NCBI GenBank assembly: GCA_034926605.1
Contig: JAYFQV010000001.1
Span: forward strand, 186,001-250,000
Source: CALXXL01 sp034926605
Lineage (GTDB): Bacteria; Verrucomicrobiota; Lentisphaeria; Victivallales; Victivallaceae
DNA: 64,000 nt
Direction of reading: 5' to 3'
Part shown: piece after piece, positions 1 to 7,735 of the stretch
How the letters are laid out: the number at the start of each line of letters is the position of its first letter
Position numbering within the stretch: position 1 is the first letter of the stretch
Translations under genes and position numbers: made by a program
Notes under the pieces: generated by a model
What the model saw: the letters and a program-made list of their open reading frames with translations, nothing else
Database searches by the model: none
What the model was told of the DNA's origin: nothing

Positions 1-864
1 AAGTTTGATGAAGAGTTTCCAGGCATGAAGCGCCTGCCTTGGAAAAATCAGCGTTTCAAAGTCGGCGGCAGTCAGCGCGCGCGCTTTCTGGCGCATATAC
101 ATGGTTTCATCCAAGCCGTAAAGCTTGTCGCCGGCAACCGGAAACCCAAGCGAAAAAAGCGTGGCCCGGATCTGATGGGTACGCCCCGTCACCAGTTCTG
201 CTCCGATCAGCGAAAGCCGATCGCCCGAACGCAACGGCGTAAACTTGGTGCAGACCCGTTTCGCCTCCGGATTTGAGGATTCCCACGCAAAACACAATTT
301 CTTACGCACCACACTGCCGGCATCCGGTTCCAGAAAACCCTCCGCCTCCATCGCATGTTCAAAACTGCCGTGAACCAATACCAGATAGCGCTTGCGCATG
401 GCGCCGAGCTGTTTCGAGAAGAATTTGGCCGTCTCGGGGGTACGGGCCCACAAGGAAAGACCGGAGGTCTCGCGATCAAGCCGATTCACCGGACAGATAT
501 CACCGTAACGCTTTTTGAGCAGAAACCACAGCGTGTGCCGGTAGAACGGCCCGGCCGGGTGACACGGCAGATTGCCGGGCTTATCGACCGCCACCAAATC
601 GGAATCCTCATAAACTATCGAATAATTACCGTCCACCTCCGGTTCAGGCAGGTCTGCAACATGATATTCGATCACGTCCCCCGCGGAAAGCGGTGTCTCC
701 GGAGCAGCGGAGGCGCCATTCAAAGTGATGACGGAATTGATGATGCGTTCACGCCACTCGGATTCGGAGTGATAGGAAAACCTTGCCGCAAGGTATTCGA
801 TCAGCGTACGGGATTCATGCCCGACTTCGGTGCGGACAATCCGGCGGTCAAGCGAGCTTGGCAT
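1..864 (-). CDS. RluA-family 23S/tRNA pseudouridine synthase (3' end cut by window edge)
   Basis: The enzyme isomerises specific uridines in structured RNA to pseudouridine. Reading down from the ATG at 864, the frame stays open for 288 codons to the window edge, so the C-terminus is missing. Residues 15-70 look like an S4-type RNA-binding region. The catalytic motif RLDRETSG lies at about residues 128-135, with Asp130 as the family nucleophile. A downstream GRTHQIR motif and LHAWKL near the edge match RluA proteins. The start overlaps the stop of the upstream acetyltransferase by 17 bases, suggesting translational coupling. Which uridine is modified cannot be told from this fragment. Confidence 0.85.
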   Translation of the reverse strand, partial: MPSSLDRRIVRTEVGHESRTLIEYLAARFSYHSESEWRERIINSVITLNGASAAPETPLSAGDVIEYHVADLPEPEVDGNYSIVYEDSDLVAVDKPGNLPCHPAGPFYRHTLWFLLKKRYGDICPVNRLDRETSGLSLWARTPETAKFFSKQLGAMRKRYLVLVHGSFEHAMEAEGFLEPDAGSVVRKKLCFAWESSNPEAKRVCTKFTPLRSGDRLSLIGAELVTGRTHQIRATLFSLGFPVAGDKLYGLDETMYMRQKARALTAADFETLIFPRQALHAWKLFIKL

Positions 865-1348
865 CGTAGTCGAAGAGCACCGCCTCCTCGTCGCAGTGCT
901 CCTGCTTGGGGCAAAGCATGCAGTCGCTCCAGATTTTCTCGGGGAACATCGTTTTGTCCACCCGGATGAATCCGGCGGCCAGGAAGAACCCCGTCTGGTA
1001 AGTCAATGCAAACAGCTTGAAGCGCTTGACCCGCTTTTCGAGCGACTCCATCGCCGCCTTCAGCAGCATCTTGCCGACGCCCATGTTCTGATAGTCCTGC
1101 TTAACCGCCAGCGAACGTACTTCGAACAGGCCGTTGCCGAAGTCACGCACCGCCACGCAGCCGGCCAATTCGCCTTCCGGCGTCATGCACACGGTGAAAT
1201 TGCCCAAATAATAGCGGATGTCCGCCTCGGAGCGGGGCAGCACGATTTGCCTGACCGCGTAAAACGCGAGCAGCCGGAATATCTGCGGAACGTCGCCGTC
1301 AGTTGCCTGCCGGGTCGTGAACTTCGGCTGCTGATTCGGACTCTGCAT
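848..1348 (-). CDS. GNAT acetyltransferase, short-form ArgA-like (amino-acid N-acetyltransferase)
   Basis: This GNAT-fold enzyme transfers acetyl from acetyl-CoA to an amine. The 166-residue protein has the acetyl-CoA loop at QNMGVGKML and a C-terminal cysteine-rich tail (KIWSDCMLCPKQEHCDE). That tail resembles the short N-acetylglutamate synthases of the first arginine-pathway step, so glutamate is a reasonable but unproven substrate. The frame is open further upstream, but the ATG at 1348 has GAGGAG about 9 bases before it, which decides the start. Its first 50 bases overlap the end of accA, and its stop overlaps the next gene. No other arginine gene is nearby. Confidence 0.75.
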   Translation of the reverse strand: MQSPNQQPKFTTRQATDGDVPQIFRLLAFYAVRQIVLPRSEADIRYYLGNFTVCMTPEGELAGCVAVRDFGNGLFEVRSLAVKQDYQNMGVGKMLLKAAMESLEKRVKRFKLFALTYQTGFFLAAGFIRVDKTMFPEKIWSDCMLCPKQEHCDEEAVLFDYDAKLA

Positions 1349-2318
1349 CGGCGGTCTCCTCAAGTTGGATGATTTTTCCCATGGAACGGAACTTGGCGTA
1401 GCGGTCGTCCATGAGTTTTTTTCCGGAGCAGCCGCGCAGCTCGCCGAGGTGCTTGACCAAGGCGGCGCGCAGGTTTTCGGCGGCGCCGCGCGGATCGCGA
1501 TGCGCTCCGCCCATCGGTTCCGGCACCACGTCATCGGCCACGCCGAGATCCAACAGATCGGTGGCGGTCAGCCGCAGAGCCTGAGCCGCGGTTTCGGCGA
1601 ACTTGCGGTCTTTCCATAGAATAGCGGCGCACCCCTCGGGGGTGATAACCGAGTAATAAGCATTCTCCATAACCAGCACCCGGTTGCCGACACCGATGCC
1701 GATCGCACCGCCGGAACCGCCTTCGCCGATGATCACCGAAATGATCGGAACCCTGATACCGAACATGTCATGCATGTTCTTGGCGATCGCCTCGCCGATA
1801 TGGCGCTCTTCGCTGGCGATGCCTGGAAACGCGCCGGGAGTGTCGACAAAAGTGACGATCGGGCAGTTGGCTTCGTCGGCCAGATGCATCAGCCGCAACG
1901 CCTTGCGGTAGCCCTCCGGATGAGGCCAGCCGAAATTACGCAATTTGTTGGTGCGCACGTCACGGCCCTTCTGAGTACCGATCACCATGACTTTCTTGCC
2001 GTCAAGCTTGGCGAATCCGCCGACCATGGCGTTGTCGTCGCCGAAACGGCGGTCGCCGTGAAGCTCGAGGAAATCGGTGAACAGCATGTTCACATAATCA
2101 AGCGTGTAGGGACGCTCCGGATGGCGGGCAAGCTGTACGCGCTGCCAGGGGGTAAGTTGAGTGAAAATGTCACGGGTGGTTTCGTCCAGTCGCTTCCTGA
2201 GCATCGCCAATTCGTCGCTCATGTCGACCTTGCTGGTGGCGGCAAGACTTTCCCACTCTTCAATGCGATGCTTGATTTCGGCTATTGGTTTCTCGAATTC
2301 CAGGTAGATTTCAGCCAT
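1299..2318 (-). CDS. accA: Acetyl-CoA carboxylase carboxyltransferase subunit alpha
   Basis: AccA forms the carboxyltransferase with AccD and moves the carboxyl group from biotin to acetyl-CoA, giving malonyl-CoA for fatty acid synthesis in the cytoplasm. The 339-residue length is typical. The sequence carries the family blocks ELHGDRRFGDD, TQKGRD, FVDTPGAFPG and GEGGSGGA, which build the CoA site and oxyanion holes. The N-terminal helical segment (EFEKPIAEIKHRIEEW) is also characteristic. It lies 11 bases after the YkuD-type gene and overlaps the acetyltransferase. AccD and the biotin subunits are not in the window, so it must assemble with products from elsewhere. Confidence 0.96.
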   Translation of the reverse strand: MAEIYLEFEKPIAEIKHRIEEWESLAATSKVDMSDELAMLRKRLDETTRDIFTQLTPWQRVQLARHPERPYTLDYVNMLFTDFLELHGDRRFGDDNAMVGGFAKLDGKKVMVIGTQKGRDVRTNKLRNFGWPHPEGYRKALRLMHLADEANCPIVTFVDTPGAFPGIASEERHIGEAIAKNMHDMFGIRVPIISVIIGEGGSGGAIGIGVGNRVLVMENAYYSVITPEGCAAILWKDRKFAETAAQALRLTATDLLDLGVADDVVPEPMGGAHRDPRGAAENLRAALVKHLGELRGCSGKKLMDDRYAKFRSMGKIIQLEETADAESESAAEVHDPAGN

Positions 2319-2329
2319 AGAATTGTCTT

Positions 2330-3265
2330 TCAGTCGATAATTTTAACCTTGGTGGTTCTGAGCATCGGAAGATAGAGATACAACTCCTCGATGTCGGAAT
2401 TCTTCATACGGATGCCTCCGTCGCGGAACGGGCTGCGCACGTCCCCGGAAACCCAGGTGCCGTGAATGGCCACATTGTTGCTCAGGCCCATCTTGCGGGT
2501 GCCGTTATAGTCGCGATGATCTTCACCGACGGACAGCTCCTCACGGCTCTTGTAATAAGCCTCGCCGGAAACCACATCGGAGGAAACGCCGACCGGGTAA
2601 ACGGCAAAAAGCTCGCCGTCGGCAAAGACGCTCAGCGTCTGATGCGAGCGGCTGATCTCCAGCGACCAGGCTTTCACGTTATATATGGTGAGATGCTGGC
2701 CGGGATGAAGCTGGTTCTTGTTGTCGATGCCGTTGACCGCCAGCAACAGACTGTTGCACATATTGTTGTTCTTGCGGGTGATCGAGTTAAGCGTATCACC
2801 CGCCTTTACGGTGTATTCGATATTCCGGGGACAGGGAAGCTTGTCCATCATTATCTTGATATTGGCCCGGGTCAGCAATCGCGCCGTCTTCTCCCAACCG
2901 GCCGAGTAAGGAGTGAACTCCTTGAGCATCGCCGCCAGCATCCCGGCCGCTTTGACCGCGCCGCCGCTTCCGATCAGCCCCTCGGCTTCACGATAACGGG
3001 CCGTCTGTTCGGCGGAAAAGCCGTCGGCTTCGGTGGGAACAGGCACATCCGGCACGATGCCGGGCTGAGAAACGCCGCCTTCTGGCTCCGAAGCCTGACC
3101 TTCTCCGGTCGCGGGGGCCGCGGATTCCGACGACGGACGAAAACATATGACCAAACCTACCAGAATCACGGTAAACACGGCCGCAAATACCCAGCGGCGA
3201 CGCTTGCCGGTTTCCGGCATGGTCACATGCTTGGTATCGCGATCGAAATTGTAATCGAATCCCAT
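2330..3265 (-). CDS. LysM and YkuD (L,D-transpeptidase fold) membrane-anchored protein lacking the catalytic Cys
   Basis: Residues about 25-43 form one membrane segment after a basic stretch, so the rest should be periplasmic. An acidic and proline-rich linker follows. A LysM peptidoglycan-binding motif (YTVKAGDTLNSITRKNN to LHPGQHLTIYN) covers roughly residues 148-195, and a YkuD domain fills 200-311. YkuD enzymes crosslink peptidoglycan or attach proteins to it through a Cys in S-x-G-C-I-R. Here the motif is DGGIRMKNSD, with Gly284 where Cys is expected, while the upstream AIHGT histidine motif is kept. It may therefore bind peptidoglycan without crosslinking. GAGGGA precedes the ATG, and a good promoter lies at 3286-3313. 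Confidence 0.82.
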   Translation of the reverse strand: MGFDYNFDRDTKHVTMPETGKRRRWVFAAVFTVILVGLVICFRPSSESAAPATGEGQASEPEGGVSQPGIVPDVPVPTEADGFSAEQTARYREAEGLIGSGGAVKAAGMLAAMLKEFTPYSAGWEKTARLLTRANIKIMMDKLPCPRNIEYTVKAGDTLNSITRKNNNMCNSLLLAVNGIDNKNQLHPGQHLTIYNVKAWSLEISRSHQTLSVFADGELFAVYPVGVSSDVVSGEAYYKSREELSVGEDHRDYNGTRKMGLSNNVAIHGTWVSGDVRSPFRDGGIRMKNSDIEELYLYLPMLRTTKVKIID

Positions 3266-3285
3266 GTTTTGTCATCCCTCACGGT

Positions 3286-3313
3286 AATATACATTGGGCC
3301 GGAGTCATTTCAA
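3286..3313 (-). promoter_or_regulatory. Sigma-70-type promoter for the LysM/YkuD gene
   Basis: Read on the minus strand, TTGAAA is followed after 16 nt by TATATT. The -10 box ends about 20 bases before the ATG at 3265, with GAGGGA in between. This would start the transcript that continues into accA and the acetyltransferase. Confidence 0.6.
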
Positions 3314-3331
3314 CACCCGGTGCGCAAAAAA

Positions 3332-3778
3332 TCAGCACATATTTTTCTGTTCGGTGTCGTTGAAACTGATCGCGTTCAGTCCGGTTTCCGGGCTGGCGAC
3401 CCGGTGCAGCGCCGCCGGAATCACGCTAAGCACCACCTCGCAGGTGGCGGTTACATAAGCCGAGAGCAGGTGGCCGCCGTAGATGCGGTGCCCGCGATCG
3501 GCAATGGTCACATGCATATGCATATGGGGCTCGCCGTCCACGCACATGACGTTGCCGGCCATCGAGGTGAACTCGTAGGCGCCGGGAAAAAAGTTTGTAC
3601 GATATTCATAGCTTTCGAAATGGTAGAAAGCCAGCGTGACCTTCTTAACCGCTCCGATGCCGGAAATTGTGGCGAACGGTATGTTTTCGGCCCGGGTCAC
3701 TTCCTTGAGTACGGCCGCGACCTCCTCGCCGGGGTCTATGCGCAACACAATATGATGGTCGAATTTATGATATTCCAT
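3332..3778 (-). CDS. PPC/DUF296 domain protein (predicted DNA-binding)
   Basis: This 148-residue protein consists of a single PPC (plants and prokaryotes conserved, DUF296) domain. It shows the expected pattern: an early strand (HHIVLRIDPGEEV), the ATISGIGAV segment, a GAYEFTSMAGN core and the histidine-rich HMHMHVTIAD followed by GGHLL. These domains form trimers. In plants they occur in AT-hook DNA-binding proteins, while the bacterial stand-alone forms have no firmly known role. It has its own promoter at 3802-3829 and an AAAGGAG site before the ATG, so it probably starts a transcript separate from the PfkB gene upstream. Confidence 0.85.
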   Translation of the reverse strand: MEYHKFDHHIVLRIDPGEEVAAVLKEVTRAENIPFATISGIGAVKKVTLAFYHFESYEYRTNFFPGAYEFTSMAGNVMCVDGEPHMHMHVTIADRGHRIYGGHLLSAYVTATCEVVLSVIPAALHRVASPETGLNAISFNDTEQKNMC

Positions 3779-3801
3779 TTAGAATCTCCTTTATCCTTTT
3801 T

Positions 3802-3829
3802 AATATATACAATTGTACGCGGAATGCAA
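3802..3829 (-). promoter_or_regulatory. Promoter for the PPC-domain gene
   Basis: On the minus strand TTGCAT is followed after 16 nt by TATATT, ending 24 bases before the ATG at 3778. A perfect TTGACA lies further upstream, 19 nt from an alternative TACAAT. Confidence 0.55.
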
Positions 3830-3838
3830 ACCTTTTTG

Positions 3839-4771
3839 TCAAATTTTCCGTACCGCGACCCGCGCTTCCAGCTCTTCGGCGGCGGAGCGTGAAAAGTCGC
3901 CGCAAATCATGGAAAGGCAGTTGGCCGCCGCCGCCGCCAGACCGCGTTTCATAGCCGTTTCCGGAGGGGTGCCGGCAAGCATTTCACTCCAGAAAACCGC
4001 CGCGCAGGTGTCGCCGGAACCCAGCGGATTCACCACCCGCTCCAGCCTTGGCGGTTCGAAACTCCACATACCTCCGGGCGCGGCAAGAAAAACCGCCGCC
4101 GGCCCGTCGGTTACCGCCGCTGTCGGCAGTGCGTACTTTTCACGAACGTCGGCAAGCTGTTCGGCCGGATCGCCGCAAGTTCCAGCCAGTGTTTCCAGCT
4201 CCTGACGATTGATCTTCAGAGCGCTCACAAGCCCGGAAGCCAGCAGAGACTCCACTCCGGAGAACCCGTCCAACAGCAGCGGAACCCGGCACCCTTTCAA
4301 TGTTGCGGCCAGCGCGGAGAAGAATTCCTCGTTCCGGCCTCCGGGAGCGGTGCCGCACACGATTATGCCGTCCGCATCCGTCATCAGACGATGAACCCTC
4401 GCCATGAAGCGGCCAAGTTCGCCATCGGTGAATGCTCCACATGGTTCGATCAGTTCGGTCATGCCGCCGGAAGCGTCCACGCAGGTGGTGCAGCAGCGCG
4501 TTGCGGCGAAGGTGCGGACGTCGAAATGTTCAATCCCTTCGGCCCTAAGATAAGCCAGCAGCCCACGCCCGTTGTCTCCACCGCGAAATTGAACGACCGC
4601 CGCCCCGGTCTTTCCCCAATTACGGCAGGCGCGAGCGGCATTGATCCCCTTGCCGGAAGCGAAAAAATGAACGGCGGAGGCGCGATTCACCGCGCCGGGT
4701 GAAAAACGGTCGAACACCATCACCCTCTGCCAGGCGGGGTTGGGACCGACAATCAGTATCCGGTCGGGCAT
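3839..4771 (-). CDS. PfkB-family sugar kinase, 1-phosphofructokinase/tagatose-6-phosphate kinase-like
   Basis: This 310-residue ribokinase-fold enzyme should phosphorylate a sugar or sugar phosphate with ATP. It begins ILIVGPNPAWQRVMVFDRF, has GKGINAARAC for substrate binding, and carries the PfkB C-terminal signature NPLGSGDTCAAVFW, in which GSGD forms the anion hole with the catalytic Asp. The opening resembles the LacC/FruK branch rather than ribokinase, which favours a phosphorylated hexose. No PTS gene is adjacent. Its ATG lies 2 bases after the rnc stop, so the two are probably cotranscribed. The exact substrate is unknown. Confidence 0.8.
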   Translation of the reverse strand: MPDRILIVGPNPAWQRVMVFDRFSPGAVNRASAVHFFASGKGINAARACRNWGKTGAAVVQFRGGDNGRGLLAYLRAEGIEHFDVRTFAATRCCTTCVDASGGMTELIEPCGAFTDGELGRFMARVHRLMTDADGIIVCGTAPGGRNEEFFSALAATLKGCRVPLLLDGFSGVESLLASGLVSALKINRQELETLAGTCGDPAEQLADVREKYALPTAAVTDGPAAVFLAAPGGMWSFEPPRLERVVNPLGSGDTCAAVFWSEMLAGTPPETAMKRGLAAAAANCLSMICGDFSRSAAEELEARVAVRKI

Positions 4772-4773
4772 TT

Positions 4774-5484
4774 TCAGTAAAATTCGTTTATCGACGGGTC
4801 TTCGCCGGCGATGATTTCAATTATTCTGCGCGCCGCGTCGCTTTCCGCGGGGCGACGGCCGGAACCGGTGCCGGTGGCGCGGTAGCCGCCGATGGATGCT
4901 TCGCAGACGAATGTTGTTAGATGGTCGGGGCCATGCTTCTCCACTATCGCGTATTCCGGCTGGGTTCCCCATCGATGCTGGGCATATTCCTGAAGCGTTC
5001 CCTTGGGATTCAGCATCGTCAGCAGTTTGAGCGGTTCGGGAAACGTGAGGCCGACGGCGGAGAGAACGAAGCGACGGGCCGGATCGATGCCGCCATCCAG
5101 GTAAATGGCTCCGGTGACCGCCTCGAACAAATCGCAGAGAATGCTGTCTCGCTCGGCGCCGCCGGAGTCTCTTTCGCCGCGCCCCATCAGGAGAAAATCG
5201 CCCAGCGACAGCGCACGCGCCATCGCAGCCAGCGCCGGTTCCTGAGCCAGCGCCGAGCGCAGCTTGGTCATTACGCCCTCGCGCGAACGCGGCAGCAAAG
5301 AGAAAATATATTCGCTCAGAATGATTTCCACCACCGCGTCGCCAAGAAATTCCAGCCGCTGATTGTCATAAGAGAGCTGGGTTTCACTGGCGTAGGAGCG
5401 ATGGGTGAGCGCCTCTTTCAGCAGGTCGCGGTTCTTGAACTCGTAACCCACAGTGTTTTTGAATTGTGCAATGTCGGCAGCCAT
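4774..5484 (-). CDS. rnc: Ribonuclease III
   Basis: RNase III cuts double-stranded RNA and processes the rRNA precursor. The 236-residue protein has the signature RLEFLGDAV, with Glu45 and Asp49 as metal ligands, the second acidic motif DLFEAVTGAIYLDGG around residues 117-131, and a C-terminal double-stranded RNA-binding domain (NPKGTLQEYAQHRWG to AARRIIEII). The frame is open to 5586, but the ATG at 5484 gives the normal length and lies one base after the stop of the upstream kinase gene. That tight spacing points to one transcript with the kinase and the PfkB gene. Confidence 0.95.
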   Translation of the reverse strand: MAADIAQFKNTVGYEFKNRDLLKEALTHRSYASETQLSYDNQRLEFLGDAVVEIILSEYIFSLLPRSREGVMTKLRSALAQEPALAAMARALSLGDFLLMGRGERDSGGAERDSILCDLFEAVTGAIYLDGGIDPARRFVLSAVGLTFPEPLKLLTMLNPKGTLQEYAQHRWGTQPEYAIVEKHGPDHLTTFVCEASIGGYRATGTGSGRRPAESDAARRIIEIIAGEDPSINEFY

Positions 5485-5485
5485 A

Positions 5486-6304
5486 TCAGGATTCGGCCTC
5501 CTTCGCCGCGGTTTTTGCCTCGATGTTCCGCATATGGGCAAACAGGTCACGCATGTCGAGACTGCCGGCCGCCGACGCAAAAACATTCACCGCCCGTTCC
5601 GAAGACTCGGACATTCCGGCGTTGCGGCAACACCACAAATAACTGGTGATAACGCGGGCCCACTCACGCGCCCGGCGATTGCCGGCCACCGGAGACCCGC
5701 AGCAGCGGGTGGAATCGAAATCGAAAAGCCCCACCCTCACGCCATAATGGTTGCGGCGCATCAAAATATTGAACAGCTTGAGGTCTCCGTGATAAATCCC
5801 CTTGCAATGCATGGTGTTTACGATCACGGCAAGCGCGGCGGCAAACTCATCGAGCCGGGAATGTACATCCCTGATCTGTTCCGCCGCGGTCAACGGAGAA
5901 CGACAGGCCTCGCAAACCACCCCGTGAAGCCGGGAAAACAGGCCGCGCCTCTCCACCACCGACGCCAACAGCTTCGGCACCGGCACGAACGACTGGAGCT
6001 TCATGGTGGCCTCAAGCACCCGCGACGGTCGCGGCACGCCAAGCAGTTGGCTGAGCTTTTTACGAAAGTTGTATGCGTTGTAGCGTTTTACAAACACCAT
6101 CCCGGCGGATGTCTCAACTATTCCGCAGGTGGTGGTACGGGAATCTTTGACCAGATCGGCGCGGGAAAGCAGGCCGTCGATGTCGAGCAGTTCGGCGGCC
6201 TGTTCCGGTGAAAGTTCCAGCGCCACGGCGCTGGCGTCGAATCCCCGGAAACCCCGATGGTTGCCGGGTTCCGGGAAATCGGTCATTTTCAGCGCATGCG
6301 CCAT
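5486..6304 (-). CDS. Lipopolysaccharide core kinase-like protein (WaaP/Kdo-kinase type fold)
   Basis: The 272-residue protein has a eukaryote-like kinase fold of the kind that phosphorylates LPS core sugars. The catalytic loop reads GIYHGDLKLFNILM (HGD-x-K-x-x-N), and the metal-binding motif GLFDFDST follows about 20 residues later. A lysine that could bind ATP is in VFVKRYN near residue 73. No membrane segment is evident, so it should act at the inner face of the membrane. An internal ATG at 6286 is an alternative start. It lies 14 bases after leuB and one base before rnc. An LPS substrate is inferred from the family only. Confidence 0.72.
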   Translation of the reverse strand: MAHALKMTDFPEPGNHRGFRGFDASAVALELSPEQAAELLDIDGLLSRADLVKDSRTTTCGIVETSAGMVFVKRYNAYNFRKKLSQLLGVPRPSRVLEATMKLQSFVPVPKLLASVVERRGLFSRLHGVVCEACRSPLTAAEQIRDVHSRLDEFAAALAVIVNTMHCKGIYHGDLKLFNILMRRNHYGVRVGLFDFDSTRCCGSPVAGNRRAREWARVITSYLWCCRNAGMSESSERAVNVFASAAGSLDMRDLFAHMRNIEAKTAAKEAES

Positions 6305-6317
6305 TGCCGGGCCGGAG

Positions 6318-7433
6318 CTATTCGAGGTTTGCCGCCACCAGGTCGCCGACCTCGGTGGTGGAATACCCCATCCGGCCGGCGGCCTGCGACTTCATCTTGG
6401 TGCCGGTGACCATAGCCACCGTATTCTCGATCGAACGCGCCGCGGCGGCCTCGCCGAGGTATTCGAGCATCATCGCGCCGGCCAGGATCGCCGCAACCGG
6501 GTTGATCACGTTCTTGCCGGTATACTTGGGCGCGGAGCCGCCGATGGGCTCGAACATGCTTACCCCGTTGGGGTTGATGTTGCCGCCGGCGGAAACGCCC
6601 ATGCCGCCCTGAGTCATTGCGCCGAGGTCGGTAATGATGTCGCCGAAGATATTGCAGGTGACTATGACGTCGAACCACTCGGGGTTCTTGACCATCCACA
6701 TGGTGGTGGCGTCAACGTGGCAGTAGTTGGTCTTGATGTCCGGAAATTCGGCGGCGACCTGATAGAAAACACGCTCCCACAGGTCGAAAACAAAGGTCAG
6801 CACATTGGTCTTGCCGCAGAGGGTGACCTGGGCGGTTTTGCCGGCGGCGATGTCCTCGGAGGAAAGTCCGCGCCACGGATTTTCCTTGGTATGACGTTTG
6901 CGGGCGGCTTCGAAAGCGAAACGGACGCAGCGCTCGACCTGAGCGTAGGTGTAAACCATCTCCTGGCAGGCGACCTCGTTCTTGGTGCCTTTCTGGGCGA
7001 TGCCGCCGATGCCGGTGTAGATGCCGCCGGTGTTCTCGCGGACCACCACATAGTCGATGTCCTCGGGAGTCTTGTTGGCGAGCGGGGTCTCGACGCCGGG
7101 ATAGAGTTTCACCGGGCGCAGGTTGATATACTGGTCGAGTTCGAAACGCAGGCGCAGCAGAATGCCCTTTTCAAGAATGCCGGGTTTAACGTTGGGGTCG
7201 CCGATGGCGCCAAGCAGAACCGCGTCGAACTGGCGGAGAGTGTCGGCGGCGCCTTCGGGCAGGACTTCACCGGTGGAAAGATAGTGTTTGCCGCCCCAGT
7301 TGAAGGTGGTGGTTTCAAAGGTAAAACCATATTTCTTGCTTGCGGCGGTGATGACTTTCAGGCTCTCGGCCACCACTTCGGGGCCAGTACCGTCGCCGGG
7401 CAGAACTGCGATCTTGTAATGCTTGGAGCTCAT
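6318..7433 (-). CDS. leuB: 3-isopropylmalate dehydrogenase-type decarboxylating dehydrogenase
   Basis: This 371-residue member of the isocitrate/isopropylmalate dehydrogenase family most likely oxidises and decarboxylates 3-isopropylmalate in leucine synthesis. It has the nucleotide-site start IAVLPGDGTGPEVV, the loop GAIGDPNVKPG, the substrate arginines in LRLRFELDQYINLRPVKL, the VRENTGGIYTG loop and the metal aspartates in NIFGDIITDLGA. Tartrate/malate dehydrogenase relatives are an alternative, because no leuA, leuC or leuD is adjacent. GAGGA lies about 9 bases before the ATG, and a promoter is visible at 7510-7538. The LPS-kinase-like gene, rnc and the PfkB gene follow closely on the same strand. 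Confidence 0.8.
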   Translation of the reverse strand: MSSKHYKIAVLPGDGTGPEVVAESLKVITAASKKYGFTFETTTFNWGGKHYLSTGEVLPEGAADTLRQFDAVLLGAIGDPNVKPGILEKGILLRLRFELDQYINLRPVKLYPGVETPLANKTPEDIDYVVVRENTGGIYTGIGGIAQKGTKNEVACQEMVYTYAQVERCVRFAFEAARKRHTKENPWRGLSSEDIAAGKTAQVTLCGKTNVLTFVFDLWERVFYQVAAEFPDIKTNYCHVDATTMWMVKNPEWFDVIVTCNIFGDIITDLGAMTQGGMGVSAGGNINPNGVSMFEPIGGSAPKYTGKNVINPVAAILAGAMMLEYLGEAAAARSIENTVAMVTGTKMKSQAAGRMGYSTTEVGDLVAANLE

Positions 7434-7509
7434 GTCGATGTCCTCTATTTTTCAACTCTGGTTTTCGTTAACCCAACCCGCCTGTTTTCAAGGCAGAACA
7501 CAGCTTATT

Positions 7510-7538
7510 AATTTATCATCAGAGTGCCGGTTTTTCAA
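7510..7538 (-). promoter_or_regulatory. Promoter for leuB and downstream genes
   Basis: On the minus strand TTGAAA is followed after 17 nt by TAAATT, leaving a leader of about 70 bases before leuB. The rest of the divergent gap (7434-7735) shows no convincing promoter for the plus-strand GH20 gene, only a loose TTGTAT / TAAATT pair at 7654-7681, and no RNA gene. Confidence 0.5.
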
Positions 7539-7735
7539 GTGCGCGAGTTTAAAAAACAACAAACGGCGCAATGAGCGAAAGAGTTGCGGACAAGAGCGGT
7601 TCCTATCCGTCCCGGTTTTGTAGTTTTATGCTATTATGCGTTGTTTTGTGCTATTGTATTTAACCTTAGCGGTACTAAATTACTCCAGCATTTTACATAA
7701 GACGCAACTGGAAGTTAACCAACCCCGGAGTCCGA

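Noticed and set aside
2462..3892. A 476-codon plus-strand frame over the YkuD and PPC genes
   Set aside because: It is antisense to two recognisable genes and their promoters, with no recognisable motif.
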